Shown one piece after another: positions 8,824-18,892 of a DNA stretch of 64,000 nt. Under the pieces are notes generated by a model. It was not told the DNA's origin, did not search any database, and saw only the letters and a program-made list of their open reading frames with translations. Origin of the DNA: Chloroflexota bacterium (GTDB lineage Bacteria > Chloroflexota > Anaerolineae > 4572-78 > J111); assembly GCA_016860845.1 (NCBI GenBank), contig BOKF01000014.1:124001-188000 (forward strand), given 5' to 3'. The position numbers were made by a program, and so were the translations under genes. How positions within the stretch are numbered: position 1 is the first letter of the stretch; the number at the start of each line of letters is the position of its first letter.

Positions 8824-9912
8824 ATGAACGCAACCTATCGCATCGCCTATTTTATTACGCCGCATGGGTATGGCCATGCGGCTCGGGCCGCCGCCGTGAT
8901 GGACGCCCTGAGCAGCCTTGACCGGCAGATTGGCTTTGAAATTTTTACCCAGGTACCCCGCTGGTTTTTTGAGGACTCCTTAGAGTATCCCTTCGGTTAT
9001 CATGCGCTGCTGACCGACATTGGCCTGGCCCAAAAGAATTCACTCGCCGAAGACCTGCCGGAAACAGTGCGCCGTTTAGCCTCGTTCCTGCCCTTTGATG
9101 CCGCCCTGCTGGACAACCTGGCTGGCCAGGTCAAGCGGTTGGGCTGCCAAATGGTCATGTGCGATATCTCTGCCCTGGGTATTGCTGTGGCCAAAGCAGC
9201 CGGGCTGCCGGCGGTGTTGGTCGAAAATTTTACCTGGGATTGGATTTATGAGGGCTATCTTGCCGCTGAACCACAATTAGCCCCATACATTAGCGAATTT
9301 CAAAGCTGGTTTGCCGACGCAGATTATCACCTCCAAACCGAGCCAATCTGCCAGCCCCGGCCCGCCAGCCTGACGACCCGGCCGGTCAGCCGCAAGAGCC
9401 GAACGCCGGCCAATGAAACTCGCCAGAAATTGGGCTTACCCGCTCAGGCCAGGGTGGTGCTGCTAACTATGGGCGGCATTCCGTGGGAGTACACCTTTTT
9501 AGAAAAGCTGGCAGACCAACAGGTGTGCTATTTTATCATTCCGGGCGGTGCTGCTCACCTGGAGCGGCAGGGCAACCTGGTTCTGCTGCCGCACCACTCG
9601 GAATTTTATCATCCCGACCTGGTCAACGCGGCTGACGCAGTTATTGGCAAGTTGGGTTACAGCACCCTGGCCGAAGTTTATCATGCCGGTATTCCTTTTG
9701 GCTATATTCCCCGCCCCGATTTCCGCGAGTCAGACGTGCTGACTCGATACGTGGAGCAGTACATGGCCGGCCTGGCGATTACGGCAGCTCAATTTGCAAG
9801 GGGAGAGTGGATTTCACTCTTGCCAGACCTGCTGGCTTTACCGCGTCTTGAGCGTTGTGCATCAAACGGGGCGGAGCAAGCGGCGCAGTTTATGCTCAAT
9901 TTGAGAAAATGA
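8824..9912 (+). CDS. MurG-like (GT-B fold) glycosyltransferase-family protein
   Basis: A 362-aa protein. Its N-terminal motif YFITPHGYGHAARAAAVMDAL matches the GYGHxxR nucleotide-sugar glycosyltransferase-like families, which also include the N-terminal half of bacterial L-arabinokinase-like proteins. The C-terminal half has the GT-B donor-site pattern: VVLLTMGGIPWE, then ADAVIGKLGYSTLAEVYHAGIPFGYIPR. The HxxYSTLAE-type block is typical of donor-sugar binding. It has no signal peptide or membrane segment. The open frame extends upstream through the SDR gene, but ATG 8824 (just after AAGGG) gives the family N-terminus. Substrate unknown. It is the middle gene of an SDR-glycosyltransferase-aminopeptidase run with 10-15 nt gaps, so an operon is likely. 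Confidence 0.8.
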   Translation: MNATYRIAYFITPHGYGHAARAAAVMDALSSLDRQIGFEIFTQVPRWFFEDSLEYPFGYHALLTDIGLAQKNSLAEDLPETVRRLASFLPFDAALLDNLAGQVKRLGCQMVMCDISALGIAVAKAAGLPAVLVENFTWDWIYEGYLAAEPQLAPYISEFQSWFADADYHLQTEPICQPRPASLTTRPVSRKSRTPANETRQKLGLPAQARVVLLTMGGIPWEYTFLEKLADQQVCYFIIPGGAAHLERQGNLVLLPHHSEFYHPDLVNAADAVIGKLGYSTLAEVYHAGIPFGYIPRPDFRESDVLTRYVEQYMAGLAITAAQFARGEWISLLPDLLALPRLERCASNGAEQAAQFMLNLRK

Positions 9913-9926
9913 AGGAAAGATGCTCA

Positions 9927-11036
9927 ATGGATTCTTTTATTGAAAAAATGGCTGACGTCATCATCAACTATTCGACCGCCGTTCAACCCGGCGAGCGGGT
10001 GTTATTACGCGGCACCAGTCCGGCGGCTGAACCGCTCATCCAGGCGCTTTATCAGGCGGCTTTGCGAGCCGGCGGCCAGGCTTTTACCTATATTCACCTG
10101 GGTGATGAAGACAGCCTGGCCATCGAAGCGACCGCTAATCCTGACCTGCTGGCGGCGGTTAATCCCATGTTAAAGCTGATGTATGAAACTTGTCAGGTCA
10201 TCGTGCGGGTAGACGCCTCGGAGAACCCGCGGGCGCTGTCGAGTTATCCGCCGGAGCGGCAGCGGGCCAGGCTCCGGGCCGGAGCAGCCGTGATGAACAT
10301 CCAGATGGAACGAGAAGGCAACGGTACGTTGCGCCGCTGCACCACCCAATTCCCTACCCAGGGTTATGCTCAGGCGGCCGGCATGTCGCTGCGCCAGTAC
10401 CAGCAGTTTGTCTTTGAAGCATGCAAAGTTCACCTGGCTGATCCGGTCGCCGCCTGGCAAGAGGTCGAGCGGGCGCAGCAGCGCCTGGTGGATTACCTGG
10501 CCGGTAAAAAACATCTGCACGTGCGCGGCCAAAACATTGATCTGGAACTGTCTATTGCCGGGCGGCAGTTCCTTAACGCCAACGGCAAAGTTAATTTTCC
10601 CGATGGAGAAATCTTTACCGGGCCGGTGGAGGACAGCGTTAACGGCTGGGTCAGCTTTACCTATCCGGCCTATTATCAAAGTAATGAAGTTGTTGGGGTG
10701 CGGCTGGTCTTTGAAAACGGGCTGGTCACCCAGGCAACAGCCGACAAAAACGAGTCATTCTTACTCAACACGCTTGACACCGATCCCGGCGCCCGCCGCC
10801 TGGGCGAGTTTGCCATTGGCACAAACAACGATATTCAACGCTTTACCGGGTCAATTCTGTTTGATGAAAAGATCGGCGGCACAGTACATATGGCGATGGG
10901 GCAAGGTTATCCCCAAACGGGCAGCACCAACACTTCAAGCGTGCATTGGGATATGATCTGCGACATGCGTGATGGCGGCGAAATTTGGGTGGACGGCGAG
11001 TTGTTTTATCGAAATGGAGAGTTTTTGAAAGGATGA
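9927..11036 (+). CDS. M29 family aminopeptidase (AmpS/AmpT type)
   Basis: A 369-aa metallo-aminopeptidase of family M29, cytosolic, which releases N-terminal residues from peptides. Seen: N-terminal LIQALYQAALRAGGQA, the central GRQFLNANGKVNFPDGEIFTGP segment with the conserved N/E metal-region residues, and the C-terminal GEFAIGTNNDI, TGSILFDEKIGGTVHMAMGQGYP and SSVHWDMICDMR, which hold the conserved Glu, His and Asp metal ligands. The start at 9927 has AAGGA ten bases before it. An in-frame ATG at 9909 is possible but sits in the overlap with the previous stop. It is 14 nt from the upstream glycosyltransferase-like gene. Confidence 0.92.
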   Translation: MDSFIEKMADVIINYSTAVQPGERVLLRGTSPAAEPLIQALYQAALRAGGQAFTYIHLGDEDSLAIEATANPDLLAAVNPMLKLMYETCQVIVRVDASENPRALSSYPPERQRARLRAGAAVMNIQMEREGNGTLRRCTTQFPTQGYAQAAGMSLRQYQQFVFEACKVHLADPVAAWQEVERAQQRLVDYLAGKKHLHVRGQNIDLELSIAGRQFLNANGKVNFPDGEIFTGPVEDSVNGWVSFTYPAYYQSNEVVGVRLVFENGLVTQATADKNESFLLNTLDTDPGARRLGEFAIGTNNDIQRFTGSILFDEKIGGTVHMAMGQGYPQTGSTNTSSVHWDMICDMRDGGEIWVDGELFYRNGEFLKG

Positions 11037-11177
11037 GGACTCAAGAGCTTATTTTAGTCCGATTCTAACTATTGTAGAAATACCGGCCCTATGTTATAGT
11101 TATGGATACCTTTTCTATCTACATCTATGCAACCGCCCCAAATTGTTAAAAATCTGTGAGGTAAGGATTCAGTCACG

Positions 11178-12569
11178 ATGACGGATGGGCAGCCCGCCAG
11201 ACTACAACCGATGCGCCTATCGGCCAGAGAGAGAGCCAATACACAGCCTTTGCCATTTCCAAGGCCTGATTCACCGGTTGATGGCTTGAGCGGCGCGTTG
11301 TGGCAGCAATTGGAGGAACCCCGCACGATCGAGGCAACCCAGATTCCCCAACCATTTCTGACCAGCCTCGCTTTGAAGATTCTTTATTTTGGCGGCTCGA
11401 TGAAGGGCTGGCAGATTGCGCAAACGATGCGCCTGCACTTTAGCGGGGTCGTTGAACCGATTCTACAGGCTCTCAAGGCGCATCACCTGGTTCAAGTGAC
11501 GGGGGGCAGCAATCTCAACCGGGCTTCGTACCAATATGCCATTACCGACAATGGCAGCAAGCGCGCCAGGGAACTGCTAGAGCGCAACCGTTATGTTGGC
11601 CCTTGCCCGGTTACGCTGAGCCATTATATCAATGTTATTAAACTTCAGGCCCAAAACCGGCCCCTGGTGCGTGAAGCGGATGTCCAGCAGGCCATGCGGT
11701 CGCTGGTGTTATCACAAGAGATCATTGACCGGATTGGGCCGGCCGTTAACTCGTTCAAGTCTATGTTTTTGTATGGACCGCCGGGAAATGGCAAGACCAG
11801 TATCGCCAAAATCATTGGCCGGGGACTGCTGCCGGGCAACGTGATGATTCCCTATGCCATTTTTGAGGATGGGCAGGTTATTAAAGTTTTTGACGCGGAG
11901 ACGCACCGGACGATGGGCAGCGAGGAGTCTCAACTCTCCGAATCAAACCAACTGGACAAGCGCTGGTTGCGCTGCATGCCGCCGCTGGTGATTACCGGCG
12001 GTGAATTGACCCTCCAGGACCTAGACCTGGCCTGGAGCGACACGAATCGCTTCTACGAAGCGCCGCTGCAACTGAAGGCCAACGGCGGGATGCTGTTGGT
12101 TGATGATTTTGGCCGCCAACAGATGGAGCCAAAAGACCTGCTGAACCGCTGGATTGTGCCTCTGGAAGAACGCCTGGATTTCTTAACGTTTCAAACAGGC
12201 AAAAAATTCGCTGTCCCCTTTGAAACGTTGATCATTTTCTCCACCAACCTGGACCCTGAGTCGCTGGTAGACGATGCTTTTTTGCGGCGGATTCGTCACA
12301 AGTTGGGCATTGATAACCCTAGCGAGAAGCAGTTTTACGATATATTTTTGATTGCCTGCGATGAACGGGGGATCAAATTTGATAAGAATGTCTTTATCCA
12401 CCTGCTGCGGGAGTATTACTTTAGCATGGGGCGCCCGCTCAAGGCCTGTCACCCCCGTGACTTGTTAGATCAACTGACCGATTTTGCCACCTATCGCGGC
12501 GAGCGGCCGGCCATGACCGTCGAGTTGATTGACCGGGCCGCCCGTTCCTACTTTGCCGAATTGTTCTAA
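11178..12569 (+). CDS. AAA-type ATPase with N-terminal winged-helix-like region
   Basis: A 463-aa protein. Residues about 55-140 look like a winged helix ([19 protein letters not shown]...[17 protein letters not shown]). The ATPase core follows: Walker [11 protein letters not shown] (200-207), Walker [12 protein letters not shown] (about 305) and a sensor-like [12 protein letters not shown]. The C-terminal part has the lid-like [17 protein letters not shown]. Proteins of this design occur widely in Chloroflexota and cyanobacteria, usually annotated only as ATPase. The ATG at 11178 is preceded by AAGGA. It converges on folE, and the two coding regions overlap by 4 bp at their 3' ends. The specific role is not known. 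Confidence 0.8.
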   Translation: MTDGQPARLQPMRLSARERANTQPLPFPRPDSPVDGLSGALWQQLEEPRTIEATQIPQPFLTSLALKILYFGGSMKGWQIAQTMRLHFSGVVEPILQALKAHHLVQVTGGSNLNRASYQYAITDNGSKRARELLERNRYVGPCPVTLSHYINVIKLQAQNRPLVREADVQQAMRSLVLSQEIIDRIGPAVNSFKSMFLYGPPGNGKTSIAKIIGRGLLPGNVMIPYAIFEDGQVIKVFDAETHRTMGSEESQLSESNQLDKRWLRCMPPLVITGGELTLQDLDLAWSDTNRFYEAPLQLKANGGMLLVDDFGRQQMEPKDLLNRWIVPLEERLDFLTFQTGKKFAVPFETLIIFSTNLDPESLVDDAFLRRIRHKLGIDNPSEKQFYDIFLIACDERGIKFDKNVFIHLLREYYFSMGRPLKACHPRDLLDQLTDFATYRGERPAMTVELIDRAARSYFAELF

Positions 12570-13213
12570 TCATCAAACCGGCGGCGGCCGATGTGTTCCA
12601 TAAATTCGGCCCGGGTTTTGAGATGGCTTTTGAAAATCCCCAACAAGGCGCTGGTGACCATAGTGGCGTTCGCTTTCTTGACGCCGCGCATCATGCTGCA
12701 CATATGCGCCCCCTCGACCACCACGGCTACACCGTGCGGATGCAGCACCTCATTAATGAAATCCGCAATCTGTTGAGTCATCCGTTCCTGCACCTGTAGC
12801 CGGCGGGCAAACATATCTACAATTCGCGGAATTTTGCTCAGGCCGACCACCTTTCCCTTGGGGATGTAAGCCACATGCGCCTTGCCGAAAAAGGGCAGCA
12901 GGTGATGTTCGCACAAGCTGTAAAAATCAATATCTTTGACGATAACCATTTCGCTGTATTCCACATCGAACAGGGCATCGTTGATGAGCTTGACCGGGTC
13001 CATATGGTAGCCGGCGGTCAATTCGTCGTACATGCGGGCCACCCGTTCCGGGGTGCGTTGCAGCCCTTCCCGGTCCGGGTCCTCGCCGATGTTAGCCAGA
13101 GTTTTGCGGACTGCCTTTTCGATCTCTTTTTGCCGCTTGAGGGCCTCTTTGCCATTGCCATTGGGACTGATTTGGAAGGTCTCTTCCAGATCTTCCAGGG
13201 TCATGCGATGCAT
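12566..13213 (-). CDS. folE: GTP cyclohydrolase I
   Basis: Zinc enzyme that opens GTP to 7,8-dihydroneopterin triphosphate, the first step of folate and biopterin synthesis. 215 aa. Seen: [18 protein letters not shown], the zinc/active-site block [20 protein letters not shown] (Cys and His-His), [23 protein letters not shown], and [13 protein letters not shown] with the second Cys. The ATG at 13213 has a textbook AAGGAGG five bases upstream, so the open frame's earlier start at 13234 is not used. It is the last gene of folB-folK-folE, with a 50-nt gap after folK. Confidence 0.97.
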   Translation of the reverse strand: MHRMTLEDLEETFQISPNGNGKEALKRQKEIEKAVRKTLANIGEDPDREGLQRTPERVARMYDELTAGYHMDPVKLINDALFDVEYSEMVIVKDIDFYSLCEHHLLPFFGKAHVAYIPKGKVVGLSKIPRIVDMFARRLQVQERMTQQIADFINEVLHPHGVAVVVEGAHMCSMMRGVKKANATMVTSALLGIFKSHLKTRAEFMEHIGRRRFDD

Positions 13214-13263
13214 AATTGCCTCCTTATTTGTCACCCCCCTGAAATGAGGAGCCAGCCAATTTA

Positions 13264-13806
13264 TTATAGTCTACCATTAGGGTGATTTTGTTTCACTTGC
13301 TTTAAACTTTTCGAGACATCTGGACGCACCCACATCTCTTCACTTTTTATCTCAAAAATCCCGGCAATTTCGGATAGGGTTCGGCCTCGCTCGGGGTGCT
13401 CATAATCCGGGGCAATCTCGGCCAGTGTAATGGCGATAAAGGGTCGCTCGACGATCTCCGGGTCGGGGATATGGCGGGGGCCTAGCTCAAAGCTCTCCCG
13501 GTTGAACAGCACCAGATCAAGATCAATTGGCCGGGGTGCATTTTTGTCGGCATGCCGCGCCCGGCCCAGGCGTTGTTCAATCGCAGCCAGCACCTCCCAT
13601 TTCAGTTGCGCTGCGCTCAGTTCAGTTTCGACGATGGCCGCCGCGTTCAAAAAATTAGGCTGCTCGGCCACCCCAACCGGCCGGGTTTCCCAGACCGAAG
13701 AAACCGCCAGCAGCCGGGTCTGGGCCGCTAACAACTCCAGGGCTGCCCGCAAATTGGTTTCCGGGTCAATGTTGGAGCCGAGTGAGAGATAGGCAATATT
13801 GGTCAC
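13264..13806 (-). CDS. folK: 2-amino-4-hydroxy-6-hydroxymethyldihydropteridine pyrophosphokinase
   Basis: Transfers pyrophosphate from ATP to hydroxymethyl-dihydropterin, giving the substrate of dihydropteroate synthase. 180 aa. The family signature is present: [19 protein letters not shown] at the start, [21 protein letters not shown], and the [11 protein letters not shown]...[13 protein letters not shown] block that binds Mg-ATP. The start is GTG at 13806; its first bases overlap the folB stop as GTGA, which points to translational coupling. The C-terminus (about 20 residues after SEIAGIF) is a little longer than usual. Confidence 0.95.
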   Translation of the reverse strand: MTNIAYLSLGSNIDPETNLRAALELLAAQTRLLAVSSVWETRPVGVAEQPNFLNAAAIVETELSAAQLKWEVLAAIEQRLGRARHADKNAPRPIDLDLVLFNRESFELGPRHIPDPEIVERPFIAITLAEIAPDYEHPERGRTLSEIAGIFEIKSEEMWVRPDVSKSLKQVKQNHPNGRL

Positions 13807-14189
13807 GCCGACTTGCCAGGTAAGCCAATCTCAGCCCGGGTCCGCTCAATTGTCACGCCCACCGAGCGGGCGAAACGCAGCGCGCCCGGTTTTTCCACCG
13901 TCACCGCCGCCCGTTCAACGCGGGGGTCAGCCAGGCACAGTTTGACGATTTCCAGCGCCATCTTTTCCACCAAGTAAAACTGCGACTCTTCGACCAGCTT
14001 GATGGTTTGTTTGGCAATGGTTTTATAATTGACGGTATCGGCAATATCATCCGAGGCGGCAGCAGCGGTGTGATCGGCGTAGAGGGTAATGTTAATCACC
14101 ACATCCTGTTTGTTGTGCCGCTCGTCTTCATTAACGCCGATAATGGTCCGCAAAAGTAAATCTTTGATATGAATTTGATCAGCAGCCAT
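13803..14189 (-). CDS. folB: dihydroneopterin aldolase
   Basis: Converts 7,8-dihydroneopterin to hydroxymethyl-dihydropterin and glycolaldehyde. 128 aa. Seen: IHIKDLLLRTIIGVNEDER at the N-terminus, DTVNYKTIAKQTIKLVEESQFYLVEKMA with the conserved Tyr and Glu, and the C-terminal VTVEKPGALRFARSVGVTIER containing the catalytic Lys region. ATG 14189 has GGGGGA a few bases upstream; the frame's earlier ATG lacks one. It is the first gene of the folB-folK-folE operon, so its promoter should lie between 14190 and about 14300. No folP is in the window. Confidence 0.95.
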   Translation of the reverse strand: MAADQIHIKDLLLRTIIGVNEDERHNKQDVVINITLYADHTAAAASDDIADTVNYKTIAKQTIKLVEESQFYLVEKMALEIVKLCLADPRVERAAVTVEKPGALRFARSVGVTIERTRAEIGLPGKSA

Positions 14190-14232
14190 AGATCCCCCTA
14201 AAGAATTTTTTAGACTCAGCAAAGCCAATTTC

Positions 14233-14292
14233 TGAGGAGTGAGGCATCCTTAGATGCCGCACAGAGCCGCATCTGAGGATGCTGACTCCTCA
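14233..14292. repeat. 60-bp palindromic repeat (GAGGAGT...ACTCCTC family)
   Basis: An imperfect inverted repeat: TGAGGAGTGAGGCATCCT (14233-14250) pairs with AGGATGCTGACTCCTCA at the other end (14276-14292), and the flanks CAATT/AATTG extend it. It shares the GAGGAGT/ACTCCTC termini with the palindrome at 37610. It lies between divergently oriented folB and the frameshifted gene at 14359, so it is probably a REP/MITE-like element rather than a terminator. Confidence 0.6.
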
Positions 14293-14358
14293 AATTGGGA
14301 TCCACTGAGACTCATGAAAGTATAGCCAGCTCCTGGCAGGATTCAAAAAGTCATAGAT

Positions 14359-14893
14359 TTGGACTCGGTCCGGTGGCTGGCCCTGGTGAGTGGTGGCGCT
14401 TTGATCCTCCTGGCGGCGCTAATCGGTTTTGCTGTGTTTATGACCAACAATACTCTCAGCGCCGGCAACGAGTTTACCGGCCGGCTCATTTACCCTGCTG
14501 AATCCTCTGGCTCTGGACCAACCCTCTTACGGACTGACCGAGTTTGAGTGGCAGTGGACCGGTCCGGTCTCTGCCGGTACAGGTTTTGAAGTGCGGGTTT
14601 GGCGCGAAGGGGAGCCTCAGATGGGGGTGCATGACGCCGTGTATGACAATCAACATGGCGCCATTGAAAGCCTGGGGGAAAACAAATATCGCTTAAGAGT
14701 GGATATTACGGGGGCAGCCGGGGTGCAGGGTGTCCGCGGGGAATATTGGTGGACCGTGGCTCTTGTTCAGACCAATCCCAGCTATGCTGACCTGGGACAG
14801 CAAGCGCCGCCAGCGCGTATGCGCTTTGAACCTAAAAACAGGGGTGATAGCGGCGGTGATGGCGGCAGCAGTGGTAGTGTTGGGGTGAACTAA
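14359..14893 (+). pseudogene. membrane-anchored extracellular protein, broken by a frameshift
   Basis: Two plus-strand reading frames make one protein. The first (14359-14547) gives an N-terminal anchor, WLALVSGGALILLAALIGFAVFM. In another frame, from about 14490, the sequence continues TLLNPLALDQPSYGLTEFEW and on to RVWREGEPQMGVHDAV, ending at 14893 with a Gly/Ser-rich tail. The second part reads as a coherent domain, including QWTGPVSAGTGF, before its first ATG at 14591, so a frameshift near 14490-14500 is the simplest explanation. This may be a real pseudogene or a single-base assembly error. Function unknown; the YGLTEFEWQW...GFEVRVWREGEP pattern recalls sensor or stalk domains attached to regulatory proteins in Chloroflexota. 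Confidence 0.65.
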
Positions 14894-14905
14894 TAACCGG
14901 CAGTT

Positions 14906-15391
14906 TTACCCCTTGTGCCGGCGCGAAGTCAGCACGCCGGTATTCAAACCAATTAAATTCAAGCCGCCAAAGAAGCGGGCATGTTCAATCTTGACGCAGC
15001 GATCCATGACCACGTCCAAACCGGCAGCGACAGCCCGCCGGGCGGCCTCTTCATGGATGACGCCCAACTGCATCCAGACCACTTTGGCCCCCACGCTAAT
15101 CGCTTCTTCGACAATCGGCGGCACGTCGGCGGGGTTGCGGAAGATGTCCACAATCTCTATCGCCGCCGGGTCAGCCTCGGCCAGCGCCGTGAGCGAGGGA
15201 TAACTCTTGCGCCCGAGGATTTCCGGCTCGCGGGGATTGATGGGGGTTACGTCGTAACCTTCGGCCAGCATATAAATGGCCGCAAAATGGCTGGGCCGGT
15301 AGGGGTTGCCGCTCAAGCCGACCATGGCAATGCGGCGATAGCGGGTCAAGATGTCCAGCCGCTCGGCGGCAGTTTCGATGAGTTTAGCCAT
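14906..15391 (-). CDS. CoA-binding domain protein
   Basis: A 161-aa Rossmann-fold CoA-binding protein of the YccU type, resembling the nucleotide-binding part of succinyl-CoA ligase alpha. Seen: RIAMVGLSGNPYRPSHFAA (glycine-rich loop), YDVTPINPREPEILGRKSYPSL, IEIVDIFRNPADVPPIVEEA, and KVVWMQLGVIHEEAARRAVAAGLDVVMDRCVKIEH. These are standard family blocks with the Cys-containing DRC motif. Physiological role is not established. The start at 15391 and the downstream convergent frameshifted gene leave only 12 nt between the two 3' ends. Confidence 0.9.
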   Translation of the reverse strand: MAKLIETAAERLDILTRYRRIAMVGLSGNPYRPSHFAAIYMLAEGYDVTPINPREPEILGRKSYPSLTALAEADPAAIEIVDIFRNPADVPPIVEEAISVGAKVVWMQLGVIHEEAARRAVAAGLDVVMDRCVKIEHARFFGGLNLIGLNTGVLTSRRHKG

Positions 15392-15418
15392 AGTAAGTCA
15401 ATTCCTAATTGTATTGGT

Positions 15419-15541
15419 ATGTCATTTCGAGCGACGACAGGAGCGAGAAATCCCTTTGGAGTCACTCTTTAGCTAAGATTCGAGGGATTTCTCGCACTTG
15501 TACCCTTGTGGTATTCCGCTCCGCTCCACTCGAAATGACAT
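15419..15541. mobile_element. 123-bp palindromic MITE-like element
   Basis: Terminal inverted repeats are ATGTCATTTCGAG (15419-15431) and CTCGAAATGACAT (15529-15541). Inside are GCGAGAAATCCCT and AGGGATTTCTCGC (15452-15496), so the whole can fold on itself. TA dinucleotides border both ends, as expected for IS630/Tc1-type MITE insertion. No coding capacity. It sits between the CoA-binding gene and metY. Confidence 0.75.
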
Positions 15542-15577
15542 AGATAGCTCGTCTTTATTTCCAATGAACTCTTGTAA

Positions 15578-16876
<1,299 letters not shown>

Positions 16877-16920
16877 TTATCACTGGGGCCGTTATCGAGC
16901 TGCGCCCCTCTCGCGTTCGG

Positions 16921-16948
16921 ATTATAGTAGGCCAGGCAGGTTTGTCAA
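16921..16948 (-). promoter_or_regulatory. sigma-70 promoter of metY
   Basis: Minus strand TTGACA (16948-16943), 16-nt spacer, TATAAT (16926-16921). Both boxes are exact consensus. Transcription should start near 16913, giving a leader of about 45 nt to the metY ATG. Confidence 0.8.
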
Positions 16949-16958
16949 GACCTGCTCA

Positions 16959-17038
16959 AGGTGACAGGCACTTACAGGACTAATTGGGCCTATTGAACGA
17001 AGAGCCCCTACATTTAGTGTTCAAAGTGCCTGTCACCT
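16959..17038. repeat. 80-bp inverted-repeat element, AGGTGAC(A/T)GGCACTT family, copy 1
   Basis: Perfect 15-bp termini AGGTGACAGGCACTT (16959-16973) and AAGTGCCTGTCACCT (17024-17038) enclose 50 bp with no coding potential. The same termini, with T for A, bound a 77-bp element at 37484-37560. Two copies of similar size but different interior suggest a MITE-like family. It lies between the metY promoter and the 3' end of the Ser/Thr kinase gene. Confidence 0.75.
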
Positions 17039-17042
17039 GGTT

Positions 17043-18632
17043 TCAATACAGCTTGCGCCAATCAACGATAATCGGCGACTCACCGGGACTGACCTCGATG
17101 GTGAGGGGAGCGGATAGATTGGCCTTAACCGTTTTGCGGTCATCCGTGTCTACAATGGTTAACTGCCAGGCACAGGGTTGAGGTTGGGCTAAATTGATGT
17201 CGTAGTGCCCCGGCGGCCAGGCATTGAGACCTTTATCGTTCCCCCACGGCGTTCCGCCAGAGGGAAAAGAGATGGTGGAGTAAGTGCCGCAAATGGCCTG
17301 GACAAAAATTCCATCCAAAAGATTGCCGGCGGCGTCGCTAATGGTCCCTTCAAATATTGTGACTGACTGTTCTGCTCGTTTTTCGACGCCAACAACGACA
17401 AAGGGAAAGGCCGGGGTGGGCGACGGAGTCGGGACAGGCGTCTCCGTCGGGGGAGCTGGGGTGGGAGTGGGCGGCACCGGCGTGTCGGTTGGAACAGGGA
17501 GCGGTGTTGCGGTGGGAATCTGGGTTGGGCTTGGTTGGGACACCGGCGATAGAGCTGTGGGGATAGAGCTGGTTGGCGGTAGGGTGGGGGTCAGGGCCGG
17601 AGCAGGGTCAAGAGTGGGCAAGCCGGCGACTCGGGGGGCTGTTTGGGTTGCTGCTGGACCTGGTCCGGCTGCTGGCACGGCTGTCTGCCAGGCCCAATAC
17701 CCCAACCCGGCCGTCCCGGCCAGCGCCAGCGAGGCCAGGCCGCCCAGCAGAGCACGCCGCAGCCAATCCCAGAATTTTGGCCGGGGAGGGACCGGGGGAG
17801 CCTTGACCGGGACGGCCGGTCGTGTTGCCGGCAGCACCAGAGCCTGGCGAAAGCTCTCCACCGACCCAAAGCGGGCCGAGGTGTTGAGTTCCATCGCCTT
17901 GAGAATAGCTTGCTCCACATGCAGGCTAATGGAATGGCTCAATTGGCCCGGCGGCGCCAACTGCGCTTCATTGACCAGGCGGTCAATGGCATCGGGCGGA
18001 CGCTCCTTGGTCAGCAGGGTGTACAAGGTGGCGCCCAACGCATAGATGTCACTGCGGGTATCGGTGCGGCCCTGGCCGTACTGCTCCGGTGGAGCGTAAC
18101 CATAAGTCAACCCGCGCGCGCCAACCGTAGTTTGGAGCTGCTCGTCATAAACTTTAGACAGACCAAAATCAACCAGCATGGCCCGGCCTGCCGGCGTAAT
18201 GATGATATTCTGTGGCTTGATGTCGCGGTGGATAATGGGCGGGGTCTGCTGGTGGAGATAGATGAGGGCCTGGCAGACCTGGTCAATCCAGGACAGGGCT
18301 TCAGCTTCGGAGAACGGCTCTTTTTGCGATTTAAGCAGAATATGGAGACTGTGCCCCTCGACAAAATCCATGACCAGATACTGGCCCTGCTCCGGCAGTA
18401 CAAAATGATCAATCACCCGGGGTAAATTAGGCTGGCGTAAACGGGCCAAGATGAGCGCTTCCCGTTCAAATTGCCGTTGTACTTCGGGCTGCGTGCTGAG
18501 GTTTTCTTTGATGGCACAGGGCTGCTTGAGGGTCAGGTCAAAAGCGCGATAAACCGCCCCATAGCCGCCCTTTCCAATCTGCCTGTCAATCCGATAGCGC
18601 TTGTTTAGGATTTCCCCAGTCGTCAGTGGCAT
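17043..18632 (-). CDS. membrane-anchored Hanks-type Ser/Thr protein kinase
   Basis: 529 aa. The kinase domain (about 12-265) has the glycine loop IGKGGYGAVYRAF, the ATP lysine in CAIKE, the catalytic loop HRDIKPQN, DFGLSKV and YAPPEQYGQG. A single membrane helix follows (ALLGGLASLALAGTAGLGYW), then a long Thr/Pro stalk (about 330-400) and a C-terminal domain of about 115 aa with GTISDAAGNLLDGIFVQAICG, probably outside the cell. This is the common PknB-like plan, with a sensor other than PASTA. The domain may sense an external ligand. The gene ends 4 bp from a palindromic repeat. No phosphatase partner is adjacent. Confidence 0.94.
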   Translation of the reverse strand: MPLTTGEILNKRYRIDRQIGKGGYGAVYRAFDLTLKQPCAIKENLSTQPEVQRQFEREALILARLRQPNLPRVIDHFVLPEQGQYLVMDFVEGHSLHILLKSQKEPFSEAEALSWIDQVCQALIYLHQQTPPIIHRDIKPQNIIITPAGRAMLVDFGLSKVYDEQLQTTVGARGLTYGYAPPEQYGQGRTDTRSDIYALGATLYTLLTKERPPDAIDRLVNEAQLAPPGQLSHSISLHVEQAILKAMELNTSARFGSVESFRQALVLPATRPAVPVKAPPVPPRPKFWDWLRRALLGGLASLALAGTAGLGYWAWQTAVPAAGPGPAATQTAPRVAGLPTLDPAPALTPTLPPTSSIPTALSPVSQPSPTQIPTATPLPVPTDTPVPPTPTPAPPTETPVPTPSPTPAFPFVVVGVEKRAEQSVTIFEGTISDAAGNLLDGIFVQAICGTYSTISFPSGGTPWGNDKGLNAWPPGHYDINLAQPQPCAWQLTIVDTDDRKTVKANLSAPLTIEVSPGESPIIVDWRKLY

Positions 18633-18717
18633 GCCGTGCCCGCCAATAGTAGTCGAATAGCCAAGACCGGCCCCTATTATACAGGCAAATTTGACCTCGT
18701 GGAAATCATAATCACAC

Positions 18718-18754
18718 CCTGAGTTGTCCTTCGCTTTGCGAAGGACAACTCAGG
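18718..18754. repeat. perfect 17-bp-stem palindrome
   Basis: CCTGAGTTGTCCTTCGC and GCGAAGGACAACTCAGG flank a 3-nt loop (18735-18737). Neither strand has a following T-run, so a standard intrinsic terminator is unlikely. It belongs to the repeat-filled 260-bp gap between the kinase and the LysM protein. Confidence 0.6.
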
Positions 18755-18796
18755 AGGCTGAAAAAATCACCCCTGACTACGAAGGTGTTTTGAAGC

Positions 18797-18866
18797 GGGT
18801 GCGTTCGATTTTGGTCTCGTCCTGAGTAGGCCGAAGGCCGTATCGAAGGGCGAGATGAACGCACCC
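18797..18866. repeat. CCTGAGTAGG...CGTATCGAAGGG repeat family, copy 1
   Basis: A 70-bp inverted-repeat element with termini GGGTGCGTTC and GAACGCACCC. Its core CCTGAGTAGGCCGAAGGCCG followed by TATCGAAGGG recurs, slightly changed, at 32563-32674. Non-coding. Confidence 0.65.
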
Positions 18867-18892
18867 TTTCGAAGCTGTACTCTGAGCTAGAG

